The notes: generated from the letters alone by a model not told the origin. Positions 26,252-35,684 are shown, counted from the first letter of the stretch. The stretch: DNA of 64,000 nt from Halobellus clavatus (GCF_900107195.1 NZ_FNPB01000007.1:120047-184046), one strand, 5' to 3'. Program-made: numbers and translations.

Positions 26252-26794
26252 ATGAAGATTCGACTCACGCTGAACGGCGAGAAGATCACGCTTGACGCCT
26301 CCCGATCCGATTCGTTGTTGGACATCCTCCGGCGGGCCGGATACACCGGTACGAAGCGCGGCTGTGAAACCGGCGACTGTGGGTTCTGCACCGTCCTCGT
26401 CGATGGGGACGCGGTGAAATCGTGCATCCGGCCGGCCGCGAGAGCGGACGAAAGCGCGGTGGAGACGATCGAGGATCTGGGGACTCAAGCGGACCTTCAT
26501 CCGATTCAGGCGGCGTTCGTCGACAACGCGGCGCTCCAGTGTGGCTTCTGCACCCCGGGAATGATTATGCGGACGAAGGCACTGCTCGCTGAGAACCCCG
26601 ACCCCGAGAAGGCCGAGGTCCGGGAGGCACTCTCGGGGAATCTCTGTCGGTGCACCGGGTACGAAAATATCGTGTCCGCAGTGGCCGACGCGGCGGACCG
26701 ACTGGCTGCCGGCGACCGTTCCGATGCGGCGACCGACGGTGGCCGGCAAAGGAAACAGTGTACCGCCTGTGATTACGAAGGGGTCCAGGAATGA
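26252..26794 (+). CDS. Xanthine dehydrogenase iron-sulfur subunit
   Basis: This 180-residue protein carries two [2Fe-2S] clusters: the plant-type ferredoxin motif CETGDCGFCTVLVDGDAVKSC in the N-terminal half, and CGFCTPGMIMR with CRCTGY in the helical C-terminal domain. It relays electrons from the molybdenum centre to the FAD subunit. The tail after residue 155 (CTACDYEG) is an extra low-complexity end. The stop overlaps the start of the molybdenum subunit by four bases. Confidence 0.93.
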   Translation: MKIRLTLNGEKITLDASRSDSLLDILRRAGYTGTKRGCETGDCGFCTVLVDGDAVKSCIRPAARADESAVETIEDLGTQADLHPIQAAFVDNAALQCGFCTPGMIMRTKALLAENPDPEKAEVREALSGNLCRCTGYENIVSAVADAADRLAAGDRSDAATDGGRQRKQCTACDYEGVQE

Positions 26795-29250
26795 GTCGCC
26801 CGGACGGTCCAAGCGGGGATCAGAACGCCAAGTCAACGTCGAGTACCGAGCCCGGCTCGGCAGATGGCGATACGCCGGACGACGTATCGAGCGCGGCCGG
26901 CCGCGACGCGGTGTCGACCGCCGCAGAGAAACGCGACGCGCGGAAGATCGTCACCGGCGAGGCGAAGTACACTGCCGACTACGGAGGGCAGTTCCCGGAC
27001 CTCGCCGAGGCTGCCGTCCGCCGATCCGACATCGCCCACGGAGTCGTCACCGATATCGACACGAGCGACGCGGAGGCGATAGAGGGGGTGTACGCCGTCC
27101 TCACGCCGGACTCGGCGGGGATGCCGGACGGACCCTACACCTCGGCGGGCCAGTCGTATCCGGAACCATCGCCGTGGGATCTGCGCGTGCTCCGACGGCG
27201 TGTCCGGTACGTCGGGGACCCGATCGCCGCCGTCGCTGCCAAGGATACTGACACCGCGCGCGCCGCCGCCCGGGCGATCGACGTCACGTACGAGGAGCGC
27301 CCGGCCGTGTTCGATCCCGACGCGGCAGTGAGCGAAGATGCGCCGCGGATTCACGACCCCGACGCGGTGGAAAACGTCCAGTCGGGCGCGGATTACGATC
27401 GAAACGTCGAGGCTCACCTCGCGGGGGAGATTGGAGACGTCGAAGCGGCTTTCGCGGTGGCGGCCGAGCGCGATGACCGGTCCGTCGTCGAAACGACGTG
27501 GGAGACCCCGTATCAGTCCCACTGCGTGCCCGAACCGCATACTACTATCGCGCGCCGCGACGAGGACGACCGGTACCACCTCGTCTCGAGTACCCAGGTC
27601 CCCTATCACGTGCGCCGACAGTTGGCGCACCTCTTCGACGTCCCGATCCGCGACGTCCGCGTGACCAAACCCCAAATCGGGGCCGGGTTCGGCTCCAAGC
27701 AGTCGATGGTGATCGAACCGATCGCGCTGGCGCTTGCGATCGCCGCCGATCGGCCGGTCAAACTGGAAGCGACCCGCGCCGAGGAGTTCCACGCGATGCG
27801 CTTTCGGCGACCATCTAGGGGGCGGATCCGGAGCGTCGTGACCGACGACGGCGACCTCCAGGCGATCGATATGTCGGTTACAACCAACTCCGGCGCTTAC
27901 GGCCCGCACGGGATGACTGCGGCCGTCTCGGTCGGTAAGAAGCCGCTCCCGCTGTACGCGGGCACGCCGAACCTCAGGCTGGACGCCACGGCCGTCCACA
28001 CGAACCTCCCCGTCGCGGGCGCGATGCGAGGGTACGGCGCGCCGCAGGGCCACTTCGCCGTTGAGACGCACATTGCGGAAATCGCCAGAGAGATCGGAAT
28101 GGATCCGATCGCGTTCCGGCGGCGGAACCTGATCGGGGAGGGCGACGTCGAGACCGCATCGGCGATTCTCAAATCGGGCGACGGTCACGGTCGGCGGATC
28201 CGCTCGTGCGGCATCGACGAGTGCATCGAGCGCGGCAAGGCGGCGATCGGGTGGGACGACGTCGACCAGCCGCCGGAAGACCACCGCCACCGGGCCTGCG
28301 GCGTCGCGCTCGCCACCCAGGGCAGCGGCATTCCGGGCGACGAACTCGGTGCCGCGCACATCAAGATGAACGAGGACGGCTCGTTCATCCTCCAGACGGG
28401 CGCCGTTGACCTCGGCACCGGCGCCGATACCGTGATGGCTCAGATTGCCGCCGAGGTGCTCGGGGCCCGCCCCGAAGACATCCTCGTGCAGCCGTCGGAC
28501 ACGGACGTCTCGCCGTTCGACTACGGCGCGTACGCTTCCTCGACGACGTACGTGACCGGACAAGCCGTACGGAAGGCCGCGACGGAGGCCCGCGACCAGC
28601 TGTTCGCCGTCGTCGCGCGGCTGCTCGATGAACCGGTCGACGACCTTGTCGCCCACGATAGGGCGGTACACGCCGAATCGAGCGGGTCTTCGGTCACACT
28701 GGAGGAGCTCGGGTACGCGTCGATCTACGGCGACGACGCCCGCGAACAGGTGATGGGGGAGGCGAGCTACAGCACCGACGAGTCGCCGCCGCCGTTCGCC
28801 GCGCAGTTTGCCGACGTGACGGTGGACGAGCGGACCGGCGAGTTCGAGGTACACGAACTCGTCTGTGCGGTCGACTGCGGCGCCGCGATCAACCCGGACC
28901 TCGCGAGGGGGCAGATCACGGGCGCGATGCATATGGGCTACGAGCTCGCGGCCGGTGGCGAGCTCACTTTCGACGAGGAAGGCCGACCGAACGTCGCGGG
29001 CTTCCGCGACTACGGGATGCCGCGGACGGCAGACCAGCCGCCGCTGACGCCGATCCTCGTCGAGACCCACGAGCCGACGGGCCCTTTCGGCGCGAAGTCC
29101 GTCGCCGAGGTTCCGACGAACGCCGTCCCGCCGGCGCTGAGCAACGCGATCCGCCGTGCCGTCGACGTCCGGATCACCGATCTGCCGATCACGCCCGAGA
29201 AAGTCAAATCCGCGCTGGATCAGCGACGCGAGAGCGCCGACGATGTCTGA
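26791..29250 (+). CDS. Xanthine dehydrogenase molybdenum-binding subunit
   Basis: This 819-residue XdhA/CoxL-type catalytic subunit oxidises hypoxanthine to xanthine and urate. Molybdopterin-binding sequences seen include QIGAGFGSKQ, VAGAMRGYGAPQGHF, QTGAVDLGTGADTV and the C-terminal GPFGAKSVAEVP with the active-site Glu region. The N-terminal 50 residues are low-complexity. It overlaps the Fe-S subunit gene by four bases and the adenine deaminase gene by eight bases. Substrate identity is inferred from the neighbouring uricase, HIU hydrolase and adenine deaminase genes. Other molybdenum hydroxylases (CO dehydrogenase, aldehyde oxidase) are less likely. Confidence 0.9.
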   Translation: MSRPDGPSGDQNAKSTSSTEPGSADGDTPDDVSSAAGRDAVSTAAEKRDARKIVTGEAKYTADYGGQFPDLAEAAVRRSDIAHGVVTDIDTSDAEAIEGVYAVLTPDSAGMPDGPYTSAGQSYPEPSPWDLRVLRRRVRYVGDPIAAVAAKDTDTARAAARAIDVTYEERPAVFDPDAAVSEDAPRIHDPDAVENVQSGADYDRNVEAHLAGEIGDVEAAFAVAAERDDRSVVETTWETPYQSHCVPEPHTTIARRDEDDRYHLVSSTQVPYHVRRQLAHLFDVPIRDVRVTKPQIGAGFGSKQSMVIEPIALALAIAADRPVKLEATRAEEFHAMRFRRPSRGRIRSVVTDDGDLQAIDMSVTTNSGAYGPHGMTAAVSVGKKPLPLYAGTPNLRLDATAVHTNLPVAGAMRGYGAPQGHFAVETHIAEIAREIGMDPIAFRRRNLIGEGDVETASAILKSGDGHGRRIRSCGIDECIERGKAAIGWDDVDQPPEDHRHRACGVALATQGSGIPGDELGAAHIKMNEDGSFILQTGAVDLGTGADTVMAQIAAEVLGARPEDILVQPSDTDVSPFDYGAYASSTTYVTGQAVRKAATEARDQLFAVVARLLDEPVDDLVAHDRAVHAESSGSSVTLEELGYASIYGDDAREQVMGEASYSTDESPPPFAAQFADVTVDERTGEFEVHELVCAVDCGAAINPDLARGQITGAMHMGYELAAGGELTFDEEGRPNVAGFRDYGMPRTADQPPLTPILVETHEPTGPFGAKSVAEVPTNAVPPALSNAIRRAVDVRITDLPITPEKVKSALDQRRESADDV

Positions 29251-30937
29251 CTCAACCGACGCGGTCGATCTCCTCGTCAGGGGGACGGTCGTCGATGTCG
29301 CCACCGGCGTCGCCGCGGAGGGCGCGGTGGCCGTCGACGACGGCGAGATCGTGGCGCTCGCAGAGCGCCCGGCTGACCGGGTGCTCGAAGCCGAGTACGT
29401 GACGCCCGGACTGATCGACGCCCACACGCACGTCGAACTCTCGATGGTCCCGTTCCCGGCGTACGGGGCGGCGGTCGTGCCCCACGGTGTGACGAGTGTT
29501 GTACACGATCCCCACGAGATCGCGAACGTGCTGGGACCCGCCGGCGTCCGCGATTTCGACAACGACGCGGACGCGACGCCGCTGAAACCGCGACTGACCG
29601 TTCCTTCGTCGGTTCCGGCGACGGAACTGCAGGACGCCGGTGGGAGCGTGAACCCCGCTGCCGTCGCGGACTTGCTCGATCGCGAACGGACCGTCGCGCT
29701 CGGCGAGATAATGGACTTACGCGCCGTGCTGGCCGGCGAGGACTCGGTCCACGCGAAGATCGAGGCGGCGCACGACCGGGATCTGACGGTTGACGGGCAC
29801 GTGCCGGACGTGACCGGTGAGGACCTCCAGGAACTCGCTCGGTATCTCGACACGGACCACGAGAGCGTCGCGCTCGACGAAGCGAGAGCGAAGGCCGAAA
29901 CCGGGTTCCGCGTCTACCTGCGCGAGGGGTCGACGAGCCGGAACCTCGCGGACTTGGTCGATCTCGTCGACGAGGTTGATCCGCGCCGCCTCTCGCTGTG
30001 CACCGACGATCGCAATCCCGTCGACGTGCTCGAACGCGGCGGGATCAACGAGGCCGTCGTGCGGGCGATGGAACTGGGCGTCGATCCGGTCACCGCGGTC
30101 CAGATGGCGACGATCAACACGGCCGAGGCATACGACCTTCCTTTCGGCCGGATCGAACCTGGCGCTCCGGCGGACCTGGTGCTGCTCTCGGAGCTGGAGT
30201 CTTGGTCGGTCGATCACGTGATCGTCGACGGCGTCGTCGATCCGGTGGCAGACTCGCCGCCGACCGACTCCGCAGTCCCCACCGACACGGTCTCGTTCGA
30301 TCCCGTGACGCCCGCCGAGTTGGCGATCGAACACCCGGGGCCGGGTCCCGTGGACGTTCGCGTCGAATCCGCCGTCGGCAGCTTCCGGACTGAGGAGCGG
30401 ATCGCCTCGGTGCAAATCGAGACGGCCGATGCGCCCGACGGTGCCGAAGGCGTCCTGGTCGGCGAAACTGAGGCGGACATCCTGCCGATGGCGGTGATCG
30501 AACGTCACGGCGGGCCCGGTACCGTCGGCCGCGGATTCGTCCACAACCTCGGGCTCGACCGCGGCGCGGTCGGCACGACCGTCGCCCACGACGCCCACAA
30601 CCTGATCGTGGCCGGCACCACACACGAGTCGATGGCCGCGGTCGCGAATCATCTCCGTGAGATCGGCGGCGGCATCGCCGTCTTCGATCCCGAACGCGAG
30701 GCGACCACCACGCTTCCGCTGCCGAAGGCGGGACTGCTCTCGGACGAACCACTCGCGGAGACGGCCCGGTCGTTCGAGGCCGTCGCCGAGGCGGCAACGG
30801 AAATCGGGCTGACGGTCCCCGGTGGCCTCCTGGAGGTGACCTACCTCTCGCTGGAGGTCATCCCCGCACTGCGGCTGACGAACGAGGGGCTTGTCGACGT
30901 TGAGAGTGCGTCGTACGTCGACGTCGTGGCCGAGTGA
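29243..30937 (+). CDS. ade: Adenine deaminase
   Basis: This 564-residue amidohydrolase converts adenine to hypoxanthine and ammonia, feeding the xanthine dehydrogenase. ATG at 29243 (MSDSTDAVDLL) is used because it overlaps the upstream stop by eight bases; longer starts fall inside the preceding gene. Signature regions are PGLIDAHTHVELSMVPF with the metal HxH, VTSVVHDPHEIANVLG, LCTDDRNPVDVLERGGI and the C-terminal HDAHNLIVAGT. Length and order fit the Ade family. Confidence 0.93.
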   Translation: MSDSTDAVDLLVRGTVVDVATGVAAEGAVAVDDGEIVALAERPADRVLEAEYVTPGLIDAHTHVELSMVPFPAYGAAVVPHGVTSVVHDPHEIANVLGPAGVRDFDNDADATPLKPRLTVPSSVPATELQDAGGSVNPAAVADLLDRERTVALGEIMDLRAVLAGEDSVHAKIEAAHDRDLTVDGHVPDVTGEDLQELARYLDTDHESVALDEARAKAETGFRVYLREGSTSRNLADLVDLVDEVDPRRLSLCTDDRNPVDVLERGGINEAVVRAMELGVDPVTAVQMATINTAEAYDLPFGRIEPGAPADLVLLSELESWSVDHVIVDGVVDPVADSPPTDSAVPTDTVSFDPVTPAELAIEHPGPGPVDVRVESAVGSFRTEERIASVQIETADAPDGAEGVLVGETEADILPMAVIERHGGPGTVGRGFVHNLGLDRGAVGTTVAHDAHNLIVAGTTHESMAAVANHLREIGGGIAVFDPEREATTTLPLPKAGLLSDEPLAETARSFEAVAEAATEIGLTVPGGLLEVTYLSLEVIPALRLTNEGLVDVESASYVDVVAE

Positions 30938-31016
30938 CCCGCAGGTCAAGCGATCTCGGGCGTCGGAATCTCTAGAGGCACCGAACACCTATGCGGCTGT
31001 GCGTCGAGCGCCGCGT

Positions 31017-31445
31017 ATGGAGGAACCGAAGACGGTGCGGTTCGACGAGTTGGATCTGGACGCCGTCGACGGGGGCGAACCCGCGACGCGCTGGCTGGCG
31101 GGCTTTCCCTTCAGTCCCGATCGTCCCGGCGGGACAACCGCGGCGGCGACCGAGTTCACCGTCGTCTACAACGAGACCGAGCCGGGGAATCGAATCGGGA
31201 CACACAGCGACGCCGCCGCCGAACTCCTGTTCGTGCTCACGGGCCGTGTCGAAGCGACCGTCGGCGAGGAGACGACTACCGTCTCGGCAGGGTCGCTGAC
31301 TGTGCTCCCGGCCGAGACCGAACACCGAGTTCGGAACAACGGAACCCAGACGGGCGAGCTCGTCGGCGTCTTCGGGACCGCGCCGGTCGAGTCGACGTTC
31401 GAGACCGAGCCCGTCGTCGGGACGGCGGATCACGACGATGACTGA
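31017..31445 (+). CDS. Cupin-domain protein
   Basis: This 142-residue single cupin has the motif order NRIGTHSDAAAELLFVLTGRVE and then GSLTVLPAETEHRVRNNG. Metal ligands are partly kept (His in GTHSDAAAE, Glu, His in TEHR). It follows adenine deaminase by 80 bases and may be a metal-dependent enzyme or a small-molecule sensor of this pathway. Start ATG 31017 (MEEPKTVRF) is preferred over longer in-frame options that run into ade. Confidence 0.75.
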   Translation: MEEPKTVRFDELDLDAVDGGEPATRWLAGFPFSPDRPGGTTAAATEFTVVYNETEPGNRIGTHSDAAAELLFVLTGRVEATVGEETTTVSAGSLTVLPAETEHRVRNNGTQTGELVGVFGTAPVESTFETEPVVGTADHDDD

Positions 31446-31527
31446 TCGCGCGGAGGGCGGAACCGGCTACGACTCACGCGCCCCACGAGCGCCCCTCGAA
31501 CGCCTCGCGGGCCCGCCGATAGACCGT

Positions 31528-32778
31528 CTAGGTGTCCACACTGGTCACGGCCCCGTCTTCGACTACGATCTCGCCGTCGACCATCGTGAACCGCACGTCC
31601 TCGCCGGTAGCCGCGTAGATCAGATACGAGTAGACGTCGTGGAGCGGGACGCCGCGACTCGTGTCCGTTCGGATTCCAACGACGTCGGCGCGCCAACCTT
31701 CCCGTAGCGCGCCCACGTTCTCGAATCCTGCCGCAGCCGCCCCGTTCCGGGTCGCCATCCGGAACGCCGTCTCCGCGGGCAGCACTCGCGGGTCCTCGTT
31801 GGCGACTTTTTGGAGCAGCGCGGCCTGCCGCATCTCGGCGAGCGGATCCAGCGTGTTGTTGACCGGCGCGCCGTCGTTGCCGAGCGCGACGTTAATCCCC
31901 CGATCGAGGTAGTCGACGACGGGCGCGATGCCCGCGCCCACCTTCATATTCGAGGAGGGGCAGTGGGCGACGTGCGTGCCCGTCTCCGCGAGGAGGTCGC
32001 GCTCGCGCTCGCTCGTCAAGATCACGTGCGCGAGCACGACGTCCTCGCCCGTGAGCCCCACCTCGTGGAGCCACTCGACGTCGCCCATTCCGCGCTCGGC
32101 GGTCACGTCCTCGACGACGGAGTCGTGTTCGCTGGCGTGCGTGTGGATCCGCACAGCCTCGTAGTCGTCGGCGATCTCGCGGGCCCCGCGGAGGCAGGCC
32201 GCAGAGCAGGTCGGCGTGAACCGCGGCGTCACGGCGTACCGGAGGCGATCGCCGTTCGAACGGTGATATCGCTCGATGAGCGAGCGCGTCTCCGACAGCG
32301 CAGTCTCGGTGGGCTCCTGCAGTCCGTCGGGCGCGTTGCGGTCCATCAGCGCCTTCCCGAGCACCCCGCGGATCCCCGTCCTCGCCGCCGCCTCGAAGGC
32401 CCGGTCGGCGTGGTCGACCGTCAGGTGGTCGATACAACAGGTCGTGCCGTTGGCGAGGAGTTCGACGTAGCTGAGCGTCGACGCCAACGCCAGTTCGTCG
32501 CCGGTCAGACCCGCCTCGATCGGGAGGATGTGGTCCTCGAGCCACTCGAAGAGGTCGGTGTCGTCCGCGAGGCCGCGTCCCGGACTCTGCACGGAGTGGA
32601 CGTGCGTCTGGACGAATCCCGGGGTGAGGAGGTCGAAGGCCCGGTGTTCGTGGTCGGGGTACGCCTCGCGGAGGTCGGCCGCGGGGCCGACGGCCGCGAT
32701 CTCGTCGTCGACGACCACCACTGCACCGTCGTCGATCACGGTCTGGTGGTCGGCGACGACAGTCCCGGAAAGTAGCAT
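31528..32778 (-). CDS. Amidohydrolase, guanine deaminase/ATZ-TRZ type
   Basis: This 416-residue metal-dependent deaminase has HxH in TPGFVQTHVHSVQSPGRGL, RIHTHASEHDSV, VLAHVILTS, and an Asp metal ligand in ALGNDGAPVNNTLDPL. It is a close paralogue of the protein at 42724-44058. ATG at 32778 (MLLSGTVVAD) matches the paralogue's start (MLLKGTVVAD). It directly follows the 32781 gene, three bases apart. In this setting it may deaminate guanine or another purine. The exact substrate cannot be told from sequence. Confidence 0.85.
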   Translation of the reverse strand: MLLSGTVVADHQTVIDDGAVVVVDDEIAAVGPAADLREAYPDHEHRAFDLLTPGFVQTHVHSVQSPGRGLADDTDLFEWLEDHILPIEAGLTGDELALASTLSYVELLANGTTCCIDHLTVDHADRAFEAAARTGIRGVLGKALMDRNAPDGLQEPTETALSETRSLIERYHRSNGDRLRYAVTPRFTPTCSAACLRGAREIADDYEAVRIHTHASEHDSVVEDVTAERGMGDVEWLHEVGLTGEDVVLAHVILTSERERDLLAETGTHVAHCPSSNMKVGAGIAPVVDYLDRGINVALGNDGAPVNNTLDPLAEMRQAALLQKVANEDPRVLPAETAFRMATRNGAAAAGFENVGALREGWRADVVGIRTDTSRGVPLHDVYSYLIYAATGEDVRFTMVDGEIVVEDGAVTSVDT

Positions 32779-32780
32779 CG

Positions 32781-33284
32781 TTACAGCGGCCCCTCGACCG
32801 GGGTATCCTCCGGCCCGAAGGGAGTCCTGAACCACTCCGAGAACGCGAAGGTGTCCTCGACGACCGCGAGGTCGCGGAGCGATCGGACGCCGAGGACAGT
32901 CGTACTCCCCCGCCCTGGCGCCGTGACGACGAGAGCATCGCCCGCGGGGGTCGCGACGTCCGCGACGAGCACGTGTGCGTACTCGCTGGAGACGGAGATC
33001 GCGTCGTCGGGATCCGCCGGGTCGGGGTCCTCAACGGCCTCGGCAGCCGGGTCTGTAGCGATTCCCGTGTCCGAGTCGATGCGATCGTCGATCGCGTCCC
33101 GATCGCGCTGCCAGGAGAGCCCCTCCAGCAGGAGCGCGTCGAGTTTGACGCTTCGCTCGCCGTCGTCGATCTCTAGGCGCTCGCCCTTCGAGACGAGTTT
33201 CCTGATCACGACCGACTCCTCACCCGCCACGAGTCGCCGTTCGGCAGTTCGCCGCGTGTCGCCGACGGTGTGCTCCTCGGACAT
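32781..33284 (-). CDS. Uncharacterised protein in the Rieske oxygenase operon
   Basis: This 167-residue protein has no recognised family. It starts MSEEHTVGDTRRTAERRLVAG. It has a C-terminal beta-rich part (SVSSEYAHVLVADVATPAGDALVV, then TTVLGVRSLRDLAVVEDTF). It lies between the oxygenase beta subunit gene (33287, gap 2 bases) and the amidohydrolase gene, all on the minus strand, so it is probably an accessory component of the oxygenase pathway. A role in assembly or as a further small subunit is conceivable but unsupported. Confidence 0.6.
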   Translation of the reverse strand: MSEEHTVGDTRRTAERRLVAGEESVVIRKLVSKGERLEIDDGERSVKLDALLLEGLSWQRDRDAIDDRIDSDTGIATDPAAEAVEDPDPADPDDAISVSSEYAHVLVADVATPAGDALVVTAPGRGSTTVLGVRSLRDLAVVEDTFAFSEWFRTPFGPEDTPVEGPL

Positions 33285-33286
33285 CG

Positions 33287-33844
33287 TCAGAGCAGGGGGA
33301 GCGTCAGGTTCTTTGTGTTCAACACGGCGTGATCGAGGTAGACGGTCCGGTGGCCGATCGTATACTCCCACTCGCCGTCGGCGCCGGTAGGTCCCTCTCT
33401 GCGGAGCGTCGTGTGTCGCTGCGCGGAGAGCAGATCGTGATCCGGCGTGTCGCCGTAGCTCCTGAACACGTGTTGGTTGTTGGCGACGGTCAGTTCGTCG
33501 CCGTCGGTCTCCAGCACCCGGACGTTGCCGATGACGTGTCTGATCCGCGAACGGGGGTTCTCCGACCAGGCGTACTCCTTCGCCAGCCGGCCGACCCGTT
33601 CGCGGATCATCTCGTAGTCCTCCCTGAGGTAGTTCGTCTCCTCGCTGAACTCCGGCCGTTCGGAGCCCGGGTGGCGAGCGGATCGGACGGGAACTTCCAG
33701 CCGGACGTCTTCGTCGAGCAGTTCGAGCCACTCTTCCAGCGCGAAGGTGTCGAGCAGTTCCGCCTCGCGGTAGAGGAACTGCTCGACGCGGTGCTGGGTC
33801 TCGGCGTCAACGGTTGTCGCCGTCGCAGGCCGCGGTGAGCTCAC
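33287..33844 (-). CDS. Aromatic ring-hydroxylating-type oxygenase, beta subunit
   Basis: This 185-residue NTF2-fold small subunit has VEQFLYREAELLDTFALEEWLELLDEDVRLEVPVR near the N-terminus, NYLREDYEMIRERVGRL, RIRHVIGNVRV, and the C-terminal VYLDHAVLNTKNLTLPLL. GTG at 33844 overlaps the alpha-subunit stop as GTGA. It pairs with the Rieske alpha subunit to form the terminal oxygenase. The natural substrate is unknown, and the setting is purine catabolism rather than aromatic degradation. Confidence 0.87.
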   Translation of the reverse strand: MSSPRPATATTVDAETQHRVEQFLYREAELLDTFALEEWLELLDEDVRLEVPVRSARHPGSERPEFSEETNYLREDYEMIRERVGRLAKEYAWSENPRSRIRHVIGNVRVLETDGDELTVANNQHVFRSYGDTPDHDLLSAQRHTTLRREGPTGADGEWEYTIGHRTVYLDHAVLNTKNLTLPLL

Positions 33845-35208
33845 GCCGACCCCTCCCCGTCCTCGCGCATCAGTTCGTACCACGACCGCAGCATCGTCCG
33901 GGAGTTGCGCTCGTCGAAGTACAGTCCCTTCGAGGTCACCTCGGCGGGGCCGTGCAGCGGGTCGTCGATTGGCTCCACCTCGTCGGTCATTGCACCGATC
34001 CCCTGCTGCATATTTCCGTGGGTGTCCCGTAGTTCGTGCGTCACCGCTCCGCTGCTTTCGGAGATGCCCTCCCAGATGGTGAGGTCGTCGGACTCGAACG
34101 CGCCGCCGGGACTCAGGCTCTCCCAGCCGCGGTGGGAGTCCTCGAGGAACGACTCGTCGTCGGCGAATTCCCTCGGGATGAGCCACCAACTGGTCGTCTC
34201 GGTCGTCCCCGGACCGCGAGGGTTCCACTTCCGGATGCAGGCCCACGGCCCGCCCCACCCGCCGGACTGGATGCCGTGGATGATCGACATATTCGGGAAG
34301 ACCGTGCCGAAGTGAAACACCGAGCGGCCGAACAGTTCCCGCTGTTCGGCCGTCAGATCGTCGTCGAGGTGATCGGCGATCTCATCGGGGTAGCCCATAT
34401 ACGTGTCCGCGTCCGCGGAGAGGTAGTAGCCCATCGAGTGGCGGTCGGTACACGCGAGATACGACGCCGCCGGGAAGTCGTCGAGTTCCTCCCACGGCCC
34501 CCGAGCGAGGTTTTCGGTCTCCAAGCCGGCTTGGTGGGTCGTGAGCACGTGATATGAGTCCCCCGAGAAGTTGTCCGCGGAGATCTTCCAGTCGTGGTCG
34601 GACTCCCAGCGGTGCGGTTCGCCCACGACGGTCATTCCCGCCTCGGTCGTCCCGAAGAGGACGTCGAGATACCACGTGAAATCGCCGAGATACGCTTCGA
34701 GGTCCGGCCCCTCTTCGGCGATCCGTCCGAAGACGAGCCCTTGGTACGTGTCGAGTTCTGCCTCTTCTAAGGAGATCTCCTCCTCGTCGAGATCCTGGTA
34801 GGCTTCCGCCATATGTGGCATTCCCTGGAGGGAGCCGTCGTTCTTGTAGGTCCACCCGTGGTACGGACACCTGAAGTGGGAGGTGTTGCCGTTCTCGGCC
34901 GTGCAGAACTGCGCGCCGCGGTGCATACAGCTGTCGAGGAAGGCGTGCAGGTCTCCCGTCTCGTCGCGGGTCACAATAAACGGGTCCTCGCCGATGTACC
35001 GCCGCGCGTAATCGCCCGGTTCCGCGAACTCCGAGACGTGTCCCAGATAGATCCACGCCCGGCCGAAGATCCGCCGGCGTTCGAGTTCGTAGAGGTCGCG
35101 GTTGTTCGTGATGGCGAGCGGATATCGTCCGGTCTCGATTTCTGCCCCTGTCTGTTCGATTATTTCAGAGATATTATCTGATTCGTCAAAATTTCTCGGC
35201 TTACTCAT
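33841..35208 (-). CDS. Rieske non-heme iron oxygenase, alpha subunit
   Basis: This 455-residue protein has the Rieske [2Fe-2S] motif CMHRGAQFC...FRCPYHGW (Cys94, His96, Cys114, His117) and a C-terminal START-like catalytic domain with the iron region HWESDHDWKISADNFSGDSYHVLTTH. The start is ATG 35208 (MSKPRNFDESDN). It groups with the hydroxylating dioxygenase large subunits. No dedicated ferredoxin or reductase gene is adjacent, so electrons must come from elsewhere. The surrounding adenine deaminase, RidA, amidohydrolases and BMP transporter suggest action on a purine-like or N-heterocyclic substrate, which is inference. Confidence 0.9.
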   Translation of the reverse strand: MSKPRNFDESDNISEIIEQTGAEIETGRYPLAITNNRDLYELERRRIFGRAWIYLGHVSEFAEPGDYARRYIGEDPFIVTRDETGDLHAFLDSCMHRGAQFCTAENGNTSHFRCPYHGWTYKNDGSLQGMPHMAEAYQDLDEEEISLEEAELDTYQGLVFGRIAEEGPDLEAYLGDFTWYLDVLFGTTEAGMTVVGEPHRWESDHDWKISADNFSGDSYHVLTTHQAGLETENLARGPWEELDDFPAASYLACTDRHSMGYYLSADADTYMGYPDEIADHLDDDLTAEQRELFGRSVFHFGTVFPNMSIIHGIQSGGWGGPWACIRKWNPRGPGTTETTSWWLIPREFADDESFLEDSHRGWESLSPGGAFESDDLTIWEGISESSGAVTHELRDTHGNMQQGIGAMTDEVEPIDDPLHGPAEVTSKGLYFDERNSRTMLRSWYELMREDGEGSA

Positions 35209-35264
35209 TGACGCTACTCGTCTATACCCGTCTGGAATAATAATTTGTGGGTCTAGCCGGAAGG

Positions 35265-35684
35265 TCACTTGGACGCCGCGTCGGGAACTGTGGCGACCGC
35301 TTCGATCTCGATGTCCGCACCGTCGGCGAGCCGCTGCACCTCCAGCGCCGTCCGCGCCGGAGGCTCCGACTCGAAGAACGACCAGTACACCTCGTTCATC
35401 CCGTCGAAGTCGTTGATGTCGGTCATATAGACGGTCGTCTTGAGGACGTGTTCGGTCGACAGACCGGCCGCCGCGAGGATCCGTTCGACGTTCGAGAGCG
35501 ACTGTTCGGTCTGGACGCCGATCGGATCGTCGGCGAGCACCTCGCCCGACGGGGTGATCGGGATCTGTCCGGCCGTATAAAGTACGGAGCCGTCGGTCGT
35601 TCCGTGGCTGTACGGGCCAAGGACATCGGCGTTGTCGGGCGTGTCGATGGTTCGCTTCACGGTTTTGCTGCGTACGGAACCCAT
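35265..35684 (-). CDS. RidA-family enamine/imine deaminase
   Basis: This 139-residue YjgF/RidA protein has the pattern LGPYSHGTTDGSVLYTAGQIP, KTTVYMTDINDFDGMNEVYWSFF and PPARTALEV with the conserved Arg. RidA proteins hydrolyse reactive imines, and members in purine and pyrimidine pathways (for instance Rut systems) act on ring-opened intermediates. It precedes the Rieske genes on the same strand, with 56 bases between. Two CACA/TGTG palindromes lie 45-80 bases upstream of its start. Confidence 0.88.
   Translation of the reverse strand: MGSVRSKTVKRTIDTPDNADVLGPYSHGTTDGSVLYTAGQIPITPSGEVLADDPIGVQTEQSLSNVERILAAAGLSTEHVLKTTVYMTDINDFDGMNEVYWSFFESEPPARTALEVQRLADGADIEIEAVATVPDAASK

Noticed and set aside
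26833..29853. Very long minus-strand frame (1006 codons) opposite the xanthine dehydrogenase and adenine deaminase genes
   Set aside because: It is the antisense of high-GC genes with strong family similarity on the plus strand; it is Arg-rich with no recognisable domain.
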